Positions 35,025 to 43,961 of a stretch of DNA of 64,000 nt are shown piece after piece; position 1 is the stretch's first letter; each line of letters begins with the position of its first letter. The notes below the pieces were generated by a model. That model searched no databases. It was not told the DNA's origin and saw only the letters and a program-made list of their open reading frames with translations. The stretch covers positions 1,674,001-1,738,000 of the forward strand of contig NZ_CP014782.1 in assembly GCF_002005305.1 (NCBI RefSeq). The letters run 5' to 3'. Origin of the DNA: Shewanella psychrophila. Its GTDB lineage: Bacteria; Pseudomonadota; Gammaproteobacteria; Enterobacterales; Shewanellaceae. Position numbers and translations under genes: made by a program.

Positions 35025-36281
35025 CTAATCTCTTTGCAGGGCGACAATCGGATCCAGTTTAGCCGCTTTCTTCGCCGGATAGAGGCCAAAACCCACACCA
35101 ATAGTCATACACACTCCTAGTGCCAACAAGATAGCAAAGGGAGACCATGCCACCGGCCAACCCGCGGCAGAAGAGATCACGAACGCCAGCAACAGGCCAA
35201 CACCTATGCCTATAACACCACCCGTAGCCGAAATGACTATACTCTCGATCAAAAATTGACGAGCAATATCTTTACGTCTGGCGCCTAATGCCCTGAGTAA
35301 GCCTATCTCTCCAGTACGCTCCATAATGGTAGCCAACATGATATTCATAATACCTATGCCGCCCACCAGCAAGGAGATCCCTGCCACACAGGCCATGACA
35401 ATATTGAATATCTGTTGTGTCTTCTGATGTTGAGCCAGCAAATCAGCCGGTACCACTATGTCATAATCTTTTTCACCACCGTGGCGACGGTTGATAAGAT
35501 GCCTCAGACTCTTGGCTGCCAACGAAGGCTCTACACCTTCGGTAAGTGACACCTTAAAAGCATCTAATTCATCTTCCAGACTCTTAAAATTCATCTTCTT
35601 CAGAGCTGTGGTGAGAGGAATGAATACTTCATTTCGCTCTCCACCCAGTTTTACTCCCTGAATTTTTGACTTACCGTTCTGGGCATCGGTCAACACCCCA
35701 ACCACGGTGAACCACTGATGATTTATCTTGATCACGCTGCCGATAGCCTTGCCCTGTGGAAACAAACTTCTGGCAGCTTCCGGGCCTAATACCGCGACTT
35801 GTCGATAATGGGCCTCATCCTTGGAATTAAACGCTGCTCCCTCGCTCATCTTCAGGGCACTCAAGTCAAAATAGCTAGGTGTCACCCCTTTAACCTGAGC
35901 ATCACTGCGGCCTTCAAGGCTGAATAAACTGAAGGTTTTGACCTGCTTCTCGGCGCTCCAATTCTCCACGAAGGGCAAGGTATCCTTGGCACTCTCCACA
36001 TCTCTGAGGCTCAGACCTATGCTGTGCTCTCGAATCGATTTAAGCGCTTCGCCATCCGCTGGTCTGGCATTGACCACCAGGTTTCTAACCCCCATGGATT
36101 CAATCATCTTCAGCGCTTCTCGCTCTGCGCCCTCGCCCACACTCAACATGGCGATCACGGCGCCAACGCCAAATATCATCCCCAGTAGGGTCAAAGCAGT
36201 GCGTAATTTATGGTGCCGCATCTCATCGAAAGCCTGCTTAATCCCTTCAATATAGACTTTACTCTCATTGACTAGACTCAT
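35025..36281 (-). CDS. MacB/FtsX-family ABC exporter permease
   Basis: A 418-residue inner-membrane permease with one N-terminal and three C-terminal helices around a large periplasmic domain (MacB-PCD then FtsX). Motifs: MRHHKLRTALTLLGMIFGVGAVI, then near the end NIMLATIMERTGEIGLLRALGARR and YPAKKAAKLDPIVALQ. It lacks its own ATPase domain; a separate ATPase is encoded first in the operon. Such exporters move peptides, lipoproteins or toxic compounds by mechanotransmission. The substrate is unknown. Confidence 0.92.
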   Translation of the reverse strand: MSLVNESKVYIEGIKQAFDEMRHHKLRTALTLLGMIFGVGAVIAMLSVGEGAEREALKMIESMGVRNLVVNARPADGEALKSIREHSIGLSLRDVESAKDTLPFVENWSAEKQVKTFSLFSLEGRSDAQVKGVTPSYFDLSALKMSEGAAFNSKDEAHYRQVAVLGPEAARSLFPQGKAIGSVIKINHQWFTVVGVLTDAQNGKSKIQGVKLGGERNEVFIPLTTALKKMNFKSLEDELDAFKVSLTEGVEPSLAAKSLRHLINRRHGGEKDYDIVVPADLLAQHQKTQQIFNIVMACVAGISLLVGGIGIMNIMLATIMERTGEIGLLRALGARRKDIARQFLIESIVISATGGVIGIGVGLLLAFVISSAAGWPVAWSPFAILLALGVCMTIGVGFGLYPAKKAAKLDPIVALQRD

Positions 36282-36364
36282 ATTAGCCTCCTCTTTGGAA
36301 GCGTGGTAAGCGCAATCACATTACCCTGATTTAAGCCATCGGTGCTCACTATGACAATATTCAT
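36278..36364 (-). other. 28-codon mini-ORF, duplicated tail of the upstream adaptor gene
   Basis: Between the third adaptor and the permease the sequence repeats the adaptor's own 3' end: 36288-36344 matches 36371-36427 at 50 of 57 bases without gaps (offset 83). On the minus strand it reads MNIVIVSTDGLNQGNVIALT and on to a stop. It overlaps the adaptor stop by ATGA and the permease start by ATGA. It could be translated and couple the two genes, or be a remnant of an in-frame duplication. Confidence 0.75.
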
Positions 36365-37584
36365 ACTCGGCTCCTCTTTGGGGGCGTCGTGAGGGCAATC
36401 ACATCACCCTGATTTAAGCCATCTGTGATAACGGTGCGATTTAAACTACGACTGCCAGGCGTCACCGCCTGCTTTATGAAACCAGCACGTGTCTTGAGGT
36501 AGACCCAATATTGACCCTCTTTCTGAAACAGAGCCTGATTTGGCACTGTGAGCACATCTTGTAGATTAAGCAGGTGAACCTGAGCCTGCACTTGCCTGCC
36601 AGGCTGCATGATAGACACTAATGTTTTATCTAAACTGATGGTAAATTGGAAATAGTTGACCGGACTGTCTTTTTCTTTAGGTTTAGCCAAGGCATCAACT
36701 TGAGTCACCTTACCGGTGAAAGGTTGATCCGGATAGGCATCCAGATAGACGGTCGCTGTTTTTCCTATGGCAAGACCCGCAGCCTCAGATTCCTGCACAA
36801 ATAATTTCGCCTGCATCACAGAGGTATCGGGTAATAAGCCAATAGAGAAACCTGACCACATCATGTCTCCAACCATGGGAAACGAGCCATCCCAACCAGA
36901 CTGATAGACAAATAAACCATCGTGAGGGGCGATGATCTCCATCTGATTAAGGTTACTCTCATAGCGGTTTATCTTAGCCGAATGGCCCTTTTGCTGAAGT
37001 TTTATTAACTCCTGCTCGGCATCGGCCTGTTCACCATGCTTATCTAAACCCCAATCAAAATAATGCATCTTAGCCACCAAGTAATCCTGATTACGCATCT
37101 GATCGATAATCTCTATCTTGGTATAGACGCGCTCATCTTCACTGAAGAAACGCTCAGCTAATTCTTTCTCTTCGCTGGTCACCCTAGTCCCCGCTGAAAG
37201 TGACTGACTGATTGTCTTGTCTTTCTCGGTCTGCATCTGACTATCGAATGCCAACTTGTCGAAATCGAACTGTTCCATCTTGAGGCGATAATTTTCTCGG
37301 GTGGGATCCATTCTGGCGACAACGTCCCCCGCTTTAACCTGGCTGAAGTTATCTAATATCCAGGCTAATGACTGTGGGCCACGTAGTCCTGTCGGCACGA
37401 TAACAGAGGTGGACTGGCTGGCTTCAAGCTCTCCAACCGCTGGGATCTCGACATTGAAATCGGCTCGGCTCACATCCATGGTGAGTACGCCGTCGCTGGC
37501 TTGTTGACTGCATGCCGTCAACGTAAGCAGTAACATCAAACTAATGGGTGCCAACTTAACCGTTTTCATCGTTTTGTTTATCAT
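36361..37584 (-). CDS. HlyD/MacA-type periplasmic adaptor lipoprotein (third adaptor)
   Basis: A 407-residue membrane-fusion protein with lipobox LTAC near residue 24 and an adaptor core: lipoyl-like halves (VIVPTGLRGPQSLAW, then MEIIAPHDGLFVYQSGWDG), a helical hairpin between them, beta-barrel (AGLAIGKTATVYLDAYPDQPFTG) and a membrane-proximal domain (VPNQALFQKEGQYWVYLK). Its ATG overlaps the previous stop by ATGA. It is one of three different adaptors in the operon. The end of the gene is duplicated downstream. Confidence 0.88.
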   Translation of the reverse strand: MINKTMKTVKLAPISLMLLLTLTACSQQASDGVLTMDVSRADFNVEIPAVGELEASQSTSVIVPTGLRGPQSLAWILDNFSQVKAGDVVARMDPTRENYRLKMEQFDFDKLAFDSQMQTEKDKTISQSLSAGTRVTSEEKELAERFFSEDERVYTKIEIIDQMRNQDYLVAKMHYFDWGLDKHGEQADAEQELIKLQQKGHSAKINRYESNLNQMEIIAPHDGLFVYQSGWDGSFPMVGDMMWSGFSIGLLPDTSVMQAKLFVQESEAAGLAIGKTATVYLDAYPDQPFTGKVTQVDALAKPKEKDSPVNYFQFTISLDKTLVSIMQPGRQVQAQVHLLNLQDVLTVPNQALFQKEGQYWVYLKTRAGFIKQAVTPGSRSLNRTVITDGLNQGDVIALTTPPKRSRV

Positions 37585-38780
37585 GGCAGTAGTACCTCTT
37601 GGCCAGCTTCAAGCCCAGAACGTATCGATACCTGTTCTTTGCCAATCGTCCCTATGGTGACATCCTGCTTAGAGTCGCCAAACAAACCAGGTAAAAGTAC
37701 ATATGCCTGACCAGACTCGTAATGTACGGCGTCCAGAGACAATAAGAGTTCCTCCTTATCGTTGGCAATATCGATGGCAATTTTTGCTGTCATACCGGGT
37801 CTCATTAAATCAGTGTCTGCTTCATTAATGCTGGCTACAGCATCGAACACCACCAGAGGCACCTCCTGATTCTTATGACGAAAGACGGCGCCGAGCTCGA
37901 TAATTTCCCCATGAAAGACTTTATCAGGATTAGCATCTAGTCTTATTTTGAGCTTCTGACCTAACTTTACCCGGCTAGCTTCTACTTCCGGTATCGTCAT
38001 GTTCACCTGCATATGATTCAAATCAGGAATGCTGAGTACCGCATCCCCCATAAAAACAGACTGGCCTTCCTTAATCTTATTACCTTGAGAGTCATTACCG
38101 TATACCACCATGCCTTCACGGGGAGCTATCAGAGTAAGAGATTCTATGCCACGTTTAAGCGCTGCCACCTCGGAAGAAAATTTTTGTCTATCTCCCTCCA
38201 ACATGGCTTCTCTTTGTTTAGCACTTTGATTTTCAAGTTCAATTTTTTGTTGGGTAAGTTTTACCTTGTCCTTAGCTATGACGGCATCCTTCTCATACTT
38301 GACCTTATCGATCGCTGCAACAGTTTCATCTGACAGCTTAAACTTACGCTCCGCTTTATCGAAACTCATCTTAGCCTCGGCGAGAGCTAGCCTCAGCTCC
38401 TCCAACTGTTTTGCATTGCGCAGCTTCGAGGTTTCAATGTCCTGTAGGGTTGCTTCTAATTTAGCCGTCTTGACCGATAAACGTTGGGTCAATTCAGAGG
38501 TATCGAGTTGGGCAACCATGTCCCCCTCTTGTACTTGAGAGCCTTCCGGTGCGAGCTGCTTTACCTGGTATTGCCACACTCTACGTATCGAAGGTGGCAT
38601 CATAGAAATCGTATCGGCGGATACCAGCTCACCAGTAGCCTCAATATTTTGTTTCAACACGCCAAGTTCAATGGAAGTCACTGGCGCTCTCATGCACCCA
38701 GTTAGCAAGAATAGAGACAGAATTAAACTCGTAGGCAATAAGCGCTGAGGTAACAGTGAAATGTGAAAAGTCCTACTCAT
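37581..38780 (-). CDS. HlyD/MacA-type periplasmic adaptor lipoprotein (second adaptor)
   Basis: A 399-residue adaptor with lipobox LTGC near residue 29. It has the lipoyl motif pieces (GSQVQEGDMVAQLDTSEL and LIAPREGMVVYGND), a long alpha hairpin (about 95-215), and the beta-barrel GQKLKIRLDANPDKVFHGEI. ATGA overlaps link it to both neighbours, so the adaptors are translationally coupled. Probable role: bridge between permease and an outer-membrane channel such as TolC, encoded elsewhere. Confidence 0.88.
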   Translation of the reverse strand: MSRTFHISLLPQRLLPTSLILSLFLLTGCMRAPVTSIELGVLKQNIEATGELVSADTISMMPPSIRRVWQYQVKQLAPEGSQVQEGDMVAQLDTSELTQRLSVKTAKLEATLQDIETSKLRNAKQLEELRLALAEAKMSFDKAERKFKLSDETVAAIDKVKYEKDAVIAKDKVKLTQQKIELENQSAKQREAMLEGDRQKFSSEVAALKRGIESLTLIAPREGMVVYGNDSQGNKIKEGQSVFMGDAVLSIPDLNHMQVNMTIPEVEASRVKLGQKLKIRLDANPDKVFHGEIIELGAVFRHKNQEVPLVVFDAVASINEADTDLMRPGMTAKIAIDIANDKEELLLSLDAVHYESGQAYVLLPGLFGDSKQDVTIGTIGKEQVSIRSGLEAGQEVLLP

Positions 38781-39841
38781 GATACGGCTCCAGTACTGAC
38801 TAAAACACTCATACCAGGCACAATCTTGATATCTTCATCGGCCTTAAAACTCACCTCAACCTTGAACCAATTACTCTGACCCCAAGCTGGTTGTTTCTGA
38901 GCCTGACGACCAATACCTTTAATGTTACCGGTAAACGGTTTTTCCGATTGGGAATCCAGTCTCAATGTAACTTGAGTCCCCACAGCGATCTTGTCAACAT
39001 CCACCTCATTGACCCAAGCGATAACCTCTAACTCCTCCATCGCAGGCAAAGTGGCTATTTGCCTGCCTATTTGCACCGTATCACCAACGGCAAACTTCTT
39101 ATTATTCCAGGGATCGCTGTCATAGAGCACAGGGCCTTTTATCTTGGCCTTAACTTCGAGTTGCTCTAATCCGTTTAATGCTTGCTGTAACTCTAATTGA
39201 GCACGGCGTCGATCTATGGCTAATTGCGCCTTGCTGGCGGCTTGTTTATCCAATACTTCTTTTAGCGCCTGCTCGACTTTAGATAACTCACTTCGAGCCT
39301 GCATTAAGTTAAATTGGTTCTCGGCATAATCCTTAGCGGCGATATAATCCGCTGGCACATCGGCATCAAGCTGGCTCTTCTCGAGTTCAGATTTTTTCTG
39401 TTTAACATCGAATTTGGCCTGCAACACACTCGCAGTGAGATCGATACCCTGACTCTGCTCCTGAGCCGTGACCCTAAGCAGACTCGCTTCAAGTTGTTCT
39501 ATCTGGTTGGCTATTTGACTCTTGTCGAAGATAACCACAGTTTCGCCCGGCTCGGCGACGGTCCCCTCGGGCAGCATCCACTGTATTTGATAACGCCAGG
39601 CATCCCCGGCCTTTGGCACCATAAAAGATTGAGACTGAACCGAAGAAATTTGCCCGGTGAGCAATAAAGCCTGTTCGCCTGTGTTAGCAATATCTGCAGC
39701 AGATACTGCGCTAGGTGCCGTGTTATTTATCACACTCACTTCCCCGGCCACAGCAAAATTAATCGGCAACGAAAATGAAGCAATCAAGACAAGTTTTGAT
39801 AGAAATGGAGAACGATGAGAACTAAGCAGCATAGACACCAC
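38777..39841 (-). CDS. HlyD/MacA-type periplasmic adaptor (first adaptor)
   Basis: A 354-residue adaptor with a signal peptide (about 1-32, AVAGE) and no lipobox, unlike the next two. Lipoyl-like motif GTVAEPGETVVIFDKSQI, hairpin region about 100-225, beta-barrel GTQVTLRLDSQSEKPFTGNI. The start overlaps the end of the ATPase gene by 20 bases. It may form the ring with the two lipoprotein adaptors or substitute for them. Confidence 0.87.
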   Translation of the reverse strand: MVSMLLSSHRSPFLSKLVLIASFSLPINFAVAGEVSVINNTAPSAVSAADIANTGEQALLLTGQISSVQSQSFMVPKAGDAWRYQIQWMLPEGTVAEPGETVVIFDKSQIANQIEQLEASLLRVTAQEQSQGIDLTASVLQAKFDVKQKKSELEKSQLDADVPADYIAAKDYAENQFNLMQARSELSKVEQALKEVLDKQAASKAQLAIDRRRAQLELQQALNGLEQLEVKAKIKGPVLYDSDPWNNKKFAVGDTVQIGRQIATLPAMEELEVIAWVNEVDVDKIAVGTQVTLRLDSQSEKPFTGNIKGIGRQAQKQPAWGQSNWFKVEVSFKADEDIKIVPGMSVLVSTGAVS

Positions 39842-40508
39842 GCTCCTCTATTTCGACGATATGGCCATCTCGCATGCGGATCACCCGGTGGGCATAAGCG
39901 GCCACTTCCTCTTCATGGGTGACTAAGATAATGGTTTGACCCGCTTGGTGCAGCTCAGTGAATAACTCCATGATCTCCACCGATGTCTTACTGTCCAGTG
40001 CTCCCGTTGGTTCATCGGCCAATAAGATAGCAGGTTTGTTCACCAGTGCCCGCGCGATGGCGACTCTTTGTCTTTGACCACCAGATAGCTGATTGGGCCT
40101 ATGGTCTTGACGTGTTCCCAGCCCTACCCGCATCAAGAGCTCATTGGCATAAGCTGTGTCGTCATTTGGCGGGATTGAATATCTTAAGGGTAAAATAACA
40201 TTTTGCAGTGCACTCATTCTGGGTAACAAATGAAAACTCTGAAACACGAAACCTATCTCCTTGTTTCTCACCGCAGATAATGCATCGTCATCCAGGCTGG
40301 CAACCTCTTGTTCATTGAGCTGGTAACTCCCCGAGCTAGGCTTATCCAGACAGCCTATGATGTTCATCAAGGTAGACTTTCCCGAACCTGATGGCCCCAT
40401 GATCGCAACAAATTCATTTTGTTTAATGGTAAAGTCGACTCCCCTCAGGGCAAAAACTGACGACTCCCCCATCTGATACTCTTTAGTTAACCCACTGACT
40501 CTTATCAT
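39822..40508 (-). CDS. MacB/LolD-type ABC transporter ATPase
   Basis: A 228-residue ATPase that powers the exporter. Walker A GPSGSGKST (38-46), Q-loop FVFQSFHLLPRMS, signature LSGGQRQRVAIARAL, Walker B ILLADEPTGALD and the switch His in LVTHEEEVAAYA are all intact. First gene of the five-gene leftward operon; the ribosome site is AGAGAGCGTT-like and weak. Confidence 0.93.
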   Translation of the reverse strand: MIRVSGLTKEYQMGESSVFALRGVDFTIKQNEFVAIMGPSGSGKSTLMNIIGCLDKPSSGSYQLNEQEVASLDDDALSAVRNKEIGFVFQSFHLLPRMSALQNVILPLRYSIPPNDDTAYANELLMRVGLGTRQDHRPNQLSGGQRQRVAIARALVNKPAILLADEPTGALDSKTSVEIMELFTELHQAGQTIILVTHEEEVAAYAHRVIRMRDGHIVEIEERGVYAA

Positions 40509-40755
40509 AACGCTCTCTCACTTACACCCATATTCCGTCCCTAGAATTCAGTCATCATTTTAGTTTTGTATCATATAAGAGCCTATGCACAGCTCTTTTC
40601 TCTATAGACTACAGAGTACATTGAACCCATCAAGTTCAATGAATATTTGGATTTCGATTATACAATGCCCGATAAGCGAGTGCGCAGACAATTGAATTTA
40701 ATTAACTTTGCAAAGTTATCGGATGATGAAGGCTACAGGATAGTCAGGTGAAAAG

Positions 40756-41145
40756 TTAGGTAAAATAGATCCCCATCAGGCTCAAGGCTGAGATGCTTGA
40801 AAACAGCGTCCATTGGAAAAGATGCTTGAAGGGAGAATTGATATCACTAAAGAAGGCGAAATAGATCTGCCATACCGCAAAGAGTGCGAAATTAAGGGCG
40901 ACGAAAAGTACCAAGCTGATCCCTTGCATGTATGACACAAGATCTAAGCCGCATACGGCTAAAACTAAAGTCGATAACACCAAAAATGCCGACACATAGT
41001 GAAATACACAATGCATAATAGCTTTAGCCACGGGATCGAAAGACGCGGCGAGCATAGGATTAAGGTACTGTTTCACACCATAGGTGAAATGACCGATACA
41101 GGTCAAAAAACCAAGGATTGCAGCGGCGATAAAATAGTAATTCAT
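40756..41145 (-). CDS. Small four-helix membrane protein, unknown function
   Basis: The frame opens at 41211, but ATG 41145 has a TGAGGA ribosome site and gives a clean 129-residue product. Four hydrophobic segments (about 3-22, 45-65, 69-90, 108-126) with a GHFTYGVKQYLNPML loop after helix 1 and CVFHYVSAF before helix 2; both contain His. I do not recognise a family with certainty. Confidence 0.7.
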   Translation of the reverse strand: MNYYFIAAAILGFLTCIGHFTYGVKQYLNPMLAASFDPVAKAIMHCVFHYVSAFLVLSTLVLAVCGLDLVSYMQGISLVLFVALNFALFAVWQIYFAFFSDINSPFKHLFQWTLFSSISALSLMGIYFT

Positions 41146-41222
41146 TGACGTCCTCACGTTTAATTGGCGTGAATAATTAGTGGCACTATTCAGATAGACA
41201 GGCTTGGCCATTATTTTCTTTC

Positions 41223-41244
41223 AAAAAAAGAGCCCTGGGGCTCT
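41223..41244 (-). terminator. Terminator after the periplasmic protein gene
   Basis: GAGCCC/GGGCTC stem with a two-base loop, followed by seven Ts on the minus strand. Confidence 0.8.
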
Positions 41245-41284
41245 CTTTATACGAATGACCATTTTAAATTGCAGTGCTACAGAG

Positions 41285-41752
41285 TTACATGGTGGCCATT
41301 ATCCAATAATCCAAGCGCTTCTGAGGCTCTGCAAGTAGCTTTTTACAGCTATCTTTATACTTGCCCATCAAGCCACCTAAACTCTTGCTGTCCGGCAATG
41401 ATGCCAGCTGCTTCTGCTGAACGTTAGATAGCACATCGGCCACATCTTCTTTAGCCTGGTACTTCTCAGCTATCGAGATAGCCTTAACAGATGAACTCTT
41501 CAATCGCTCACCCACAGTCTGCATCTGAGGCGCATTCATGGCCGCTATTGCATCTGAGCTTATCTGGTAATAGGAAGCACACTCGATCACTTCATTGCTA
41601 AAAATTATTTCAGCTTCACTGGGAGCCGCAGAAGCTGAAAGCGGTACCAGACATAAAAGAGGGAGAATAAGACTGGGTTTAATAAGACTGTGTTTAATTT
41701 GGCTAATACGTCGATTCTTAATCGATACTAGGCGAGTAGTTGAACTCGGCAT
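41285..41752 (-). CDS. Exported small protein of unknown function
   Basis: 155 residues with a long N-region and signal peptide ending SASA (about residue 42). The mature part has two Cys (ECASYYQISSDA and DSCKKLLAE) spaced for a disulfide and is mostly helical. Genes encoding Cys-pair helical proteins of this length are common in Shewanella and unnamed. A start further in may be used. No functional assignment. Confidence 0.65.
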   Translation of the reverse strand: MPSSTTRLVSIKNRRISQIKHSLIKPSLILPLLCLVPLSASAAPSEAEIIFSNEVIECASYYQISSDAIAAMNAPQMQTVGERLKSSSVKAISIAEKYQAKEDVADVLSNVQQKQLASLPDSKSLGGLMGKYKDSCKKLLAEPQKRLDYWIMATM

Positions 41753-41918
41753 TGGGTATCCCTTTCTTGTTATACCGTTCAGGTGAAATGAAACGGCTTC
41801 TAAGGCGTAACTCGAGACTTCGACTATATTCAGGCCGCCTTAGTTAATCAAGCGCTATATAAGTTAAAGCCATTATTCTTACTTAATATTAACTTGCAAA
41901 CTGCTAGTCAAGAGCTAA

Positions 41919-42545
41919 TCAAAGCTTCTGGTTTTGCTGTAACCTAAACTTCAAATGTTGTTTCACCGTCGGCCATTCGCTGTCAATAATCGAGTAAATC
42001 ACAGTATCTCTCACCGTACCGTCTTTGAGAATCTTATGATTTCTCAGCACACCATCTTGCTTTGCACCGAGGCGAGTTATCGCTTCTTTGGAAGCCTGAT
42101 TATGCCAGTGGGTTCTAAATTCCACGGCCATCACATCTAAAGTTTCAAATGCATAACTGAGCAATAATAGTTTGGCCTCTGTGTTGATACCTGTCTTCTG
42201 AGCACGCTTGGCATACCAGGAATGGCCTATCTCGAGACGCCTATTCTCTTGATCCCATGCGCAAATCCGGGTTGAACCGATCAACTCTCCCGAGCGCTTA
42301 TCTCTCACCGCAAAGGCCAGTACTTCCCCTCGCTGCTCGGCTGCGATAGCCGTTTCAATATAAGATTTCATTTCATCAGGATGAGGCGCTGAGGTATACC
42401 AAAGTTGCCAGAGTTCACCATCGGCAACCGCCAAAGATAAAGCAGGAACATGTTCTAAAGTTAAAGGCTCAAGCACCATATATTCGCCCGATAAGTACTC
42501 GGTTCGCTCTGTATTGTCCAATGTCCTCTCCTTCATCATTACCAT
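41919..42545 (-). CDS. GNAT-family N-acetyltransferase (RimJ/RimL type)
   Basis: About 200 residues with the RimJ-like acetyltransferase fold: LEPLTLEHVPALSLAV at the start, GSTRICAWDQENRRLEIGHSWYAKRAQKTGINTEAK (core motif read in pieces) and VEFRTHWHNQASKEAITRLGAKQDGVLR. Several starts are possible; a TTG at 42521 sits 6 bases after AAGGAG, while the ATGs at 42545 and 42536 lack a better site. The substrate could be a ribosomal N-terminus or a small molecule. Confidence 0.85.
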   Translation of the reverse strand: MVMMKERTLDNTERTEYLSGEYMVLEPLTLEHVPALSLAVADGELWQLWYTSAPHPDEMKSYIETAIAAEQRGEVLAFAVRDKRSGELIGSTRICAWDQENRRLEIGHSWYAKRAQKTGINTEAKLLLLSYAFETLDVMAVEFRTHWHNQASKEAITRLGAKQDGVLRNHKILKDGTVRDTVIYSIIDSEWPTVKQHLKFRLQQNQKL

Positions 42546-42616
42546 TATGAGTCGTTTAATAAAAAACGGTTACGGGCTATTAAACTCTGCTTATTTATTA
42601 GAACTATTTATTAGGG

Positions 42617-43174
42617 CTAGGTTAATCGATAAAGCAAGACTTCAGAATTGTCCTCTTCCCACACCATAGTCGTATCGAATGCCATACCCACCTTCTCTAA
42701 CACTTTAATTGAGGCTGTGTTGCCTGGACTCACAATACCCAAGATCCGCGAAATGGACAGGTCTTTACTATGGCAGACAACCGCCTGAGCCGATTCGACC
42801 GCATAACCTTTCCCCCAAAACCCTGGCAGAAAAGCATAACCAAGATCGGGAGCGTCGAGTACAAGCCTTTTTACCAAGCCGCTGAGTCCTATCGACTCTC
42901 CGCTCGATTTTAACTCCACCACATAAAGCCCGAAGCCATTTTGTTGATAGCTGGATATCGGACCATCGATAAGATAAGTCTGTGCATGACAAAGGTCTCT
43001 GACACCGCGATCGCCTATGTTTTCAATAAAGCCAGGGGTGTTTAACAAGGTCAAGATAAACTCAACATCGGTCAATGCCGCATGCCTGAGAATAAGTCTA
43101 GATGTTTCCAAAACAATCAATTGTATCCCAACTCCTTTAACAAACGTTATATCGACTATACTTGTTTCAATCAT
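42617..43174 (-). CDS. GNAT-family N-acetyltransferase
   Basis: A RimJ/RimL-like acetyltransferase: ETSRLILRHAALTDVEFILTLLN, ESIGLSGLVKR, APDLGYAFLPGFWGKGYAVESAQAV (acetyl-CoA loop, read as short pieces) and SRILGIVSPGNTASIKVLEKVGM. The frame opens at 43174, but TTG 43120 has AAAGGAG about 11 bases before it and gives the usual family N-terminus, so the real start may be there. It is divergent from the helical protein at 43194. Confidence 0.82.
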   Translation of the reverse strand: MIETSIVDITFVKGVGIQLIVLETSRLILRHAALTDVEFILTLLNTPGFIENIGDRGVRDLCHAQTYLIDGPISSYQQNGFGLYVVELKSSGESIGLSGLVKRLVLDAPDLGYAFLPGFWGKGYAVESAQAVVCHSKDLSISRILGIVSPGNTASIKVLEKVGMAFDTTMVWEEDNSEVLLYRLT

Positions 43175-43193
43175 GCAGAGGAAGCCAGATACT

Positions 43194-43823
43194 ATGTCAA
43201 GGAAGCGCTCTCAAGTCAGTCAATATTATGTGATTGCAGCCGTTGTTGCCGCTGAACTAAATCACACATTAGCCTACTGTAAACAGATTAACCTTACCGC
43301 GAGTAATGCTCAAGCAGCATCATCCAGAGTCGGTAATGCGGCCTTAGGGTTTAAAGCATTAACCGGCTTTATCGATGACTTGGCTTGTTACACCATGAAG
43401 GCTGCAACCGACATTAATACTCTGGCTCATACCGCCAGTAAGATGGCAACGGATACCGCCAGAGCGGCTGCGGCGCTCAAACACTTCGAAAAAGCAAAAC
43501 TCAAGGCCATCGATGCAAAATACGCTGCGAGTATGGCTCCAGCTGTGGCTCAGACGGTGAGCAACTTCAACAAGCTGCAGAAATCATTTCAAGCCTTGAT
43601 TAACCAGATGGAGCAACAGCTCCATGAGCTGAAAAGGAATCTGAGAACCGCCAATATACTTGCCTCGATTTGTAGAATCGAAGCCTGCAGGGTGGATGTG
43701 GCGAATCAGGCAACCTTTAATGATGTTGCCAACAAGGTAGATAGTGTCGCAAACCTAATACGTCAACGGGTCGATAATGCCATTGCACTGTTTGATACTA
43801 CAGCGACTCAAAAAGCCGCCTAA
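43194..43823 (+). CDS. Ala-rich helical protein of unknown function
   Basis: ATG 43194 after GAGGAAG gives 209 residues, almost wholly helical and rich in Ala, Asn and Thr, with no signal peptide. It has internal pseudo-repeats of A-x-x-A-x-x-A (AAATDINTLAHTASKMATDTARAAAAL in pieces) and a coiled-coil segment at about 115-160, with three Cys around residues 145-160. Similar sequence character is found in phasin-like and chemoreceptor-tail proteins, but I do not recognise it. Function unknown. Confidence 0.65.
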   Translation: MSRKRSQVSQYYVIAAVVAAELNHTLAYCKQINLTASNAQAASSRVGNAALGFKALTGFIDDLACYTMKAATDINTLAHTASKMATDTARAAAALKHFEKAKLKAIDAKYAASMAPAVAQTVSNFNKLQKSFQALINQMEQQLHELKRNLRTANILASICRIEACRVDVANQATFNDVANKVDSVANLIRQRVDNAIALFDTTATQKAA

Positions 43824-43961
43824 GTCATTTGCTTTCATATTAACGCTGTCGAACTTAACTCACGTAACGCTAGGTTTAATATCAATATATTAAAGATCAG
43901 TTTATAGAAAGTGTAAAAAACATTTAAAAATAGTCGCTTTAAAGACAGGGAGCTTTTGCAA

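Noticed and set aside
43017..43193. Longer N-terminus of the helical protein (start at 43017)
   Set aside because: It would overlap the divergent acetyltransferase gene; ATG 43194 has a good GAGGAAG site.
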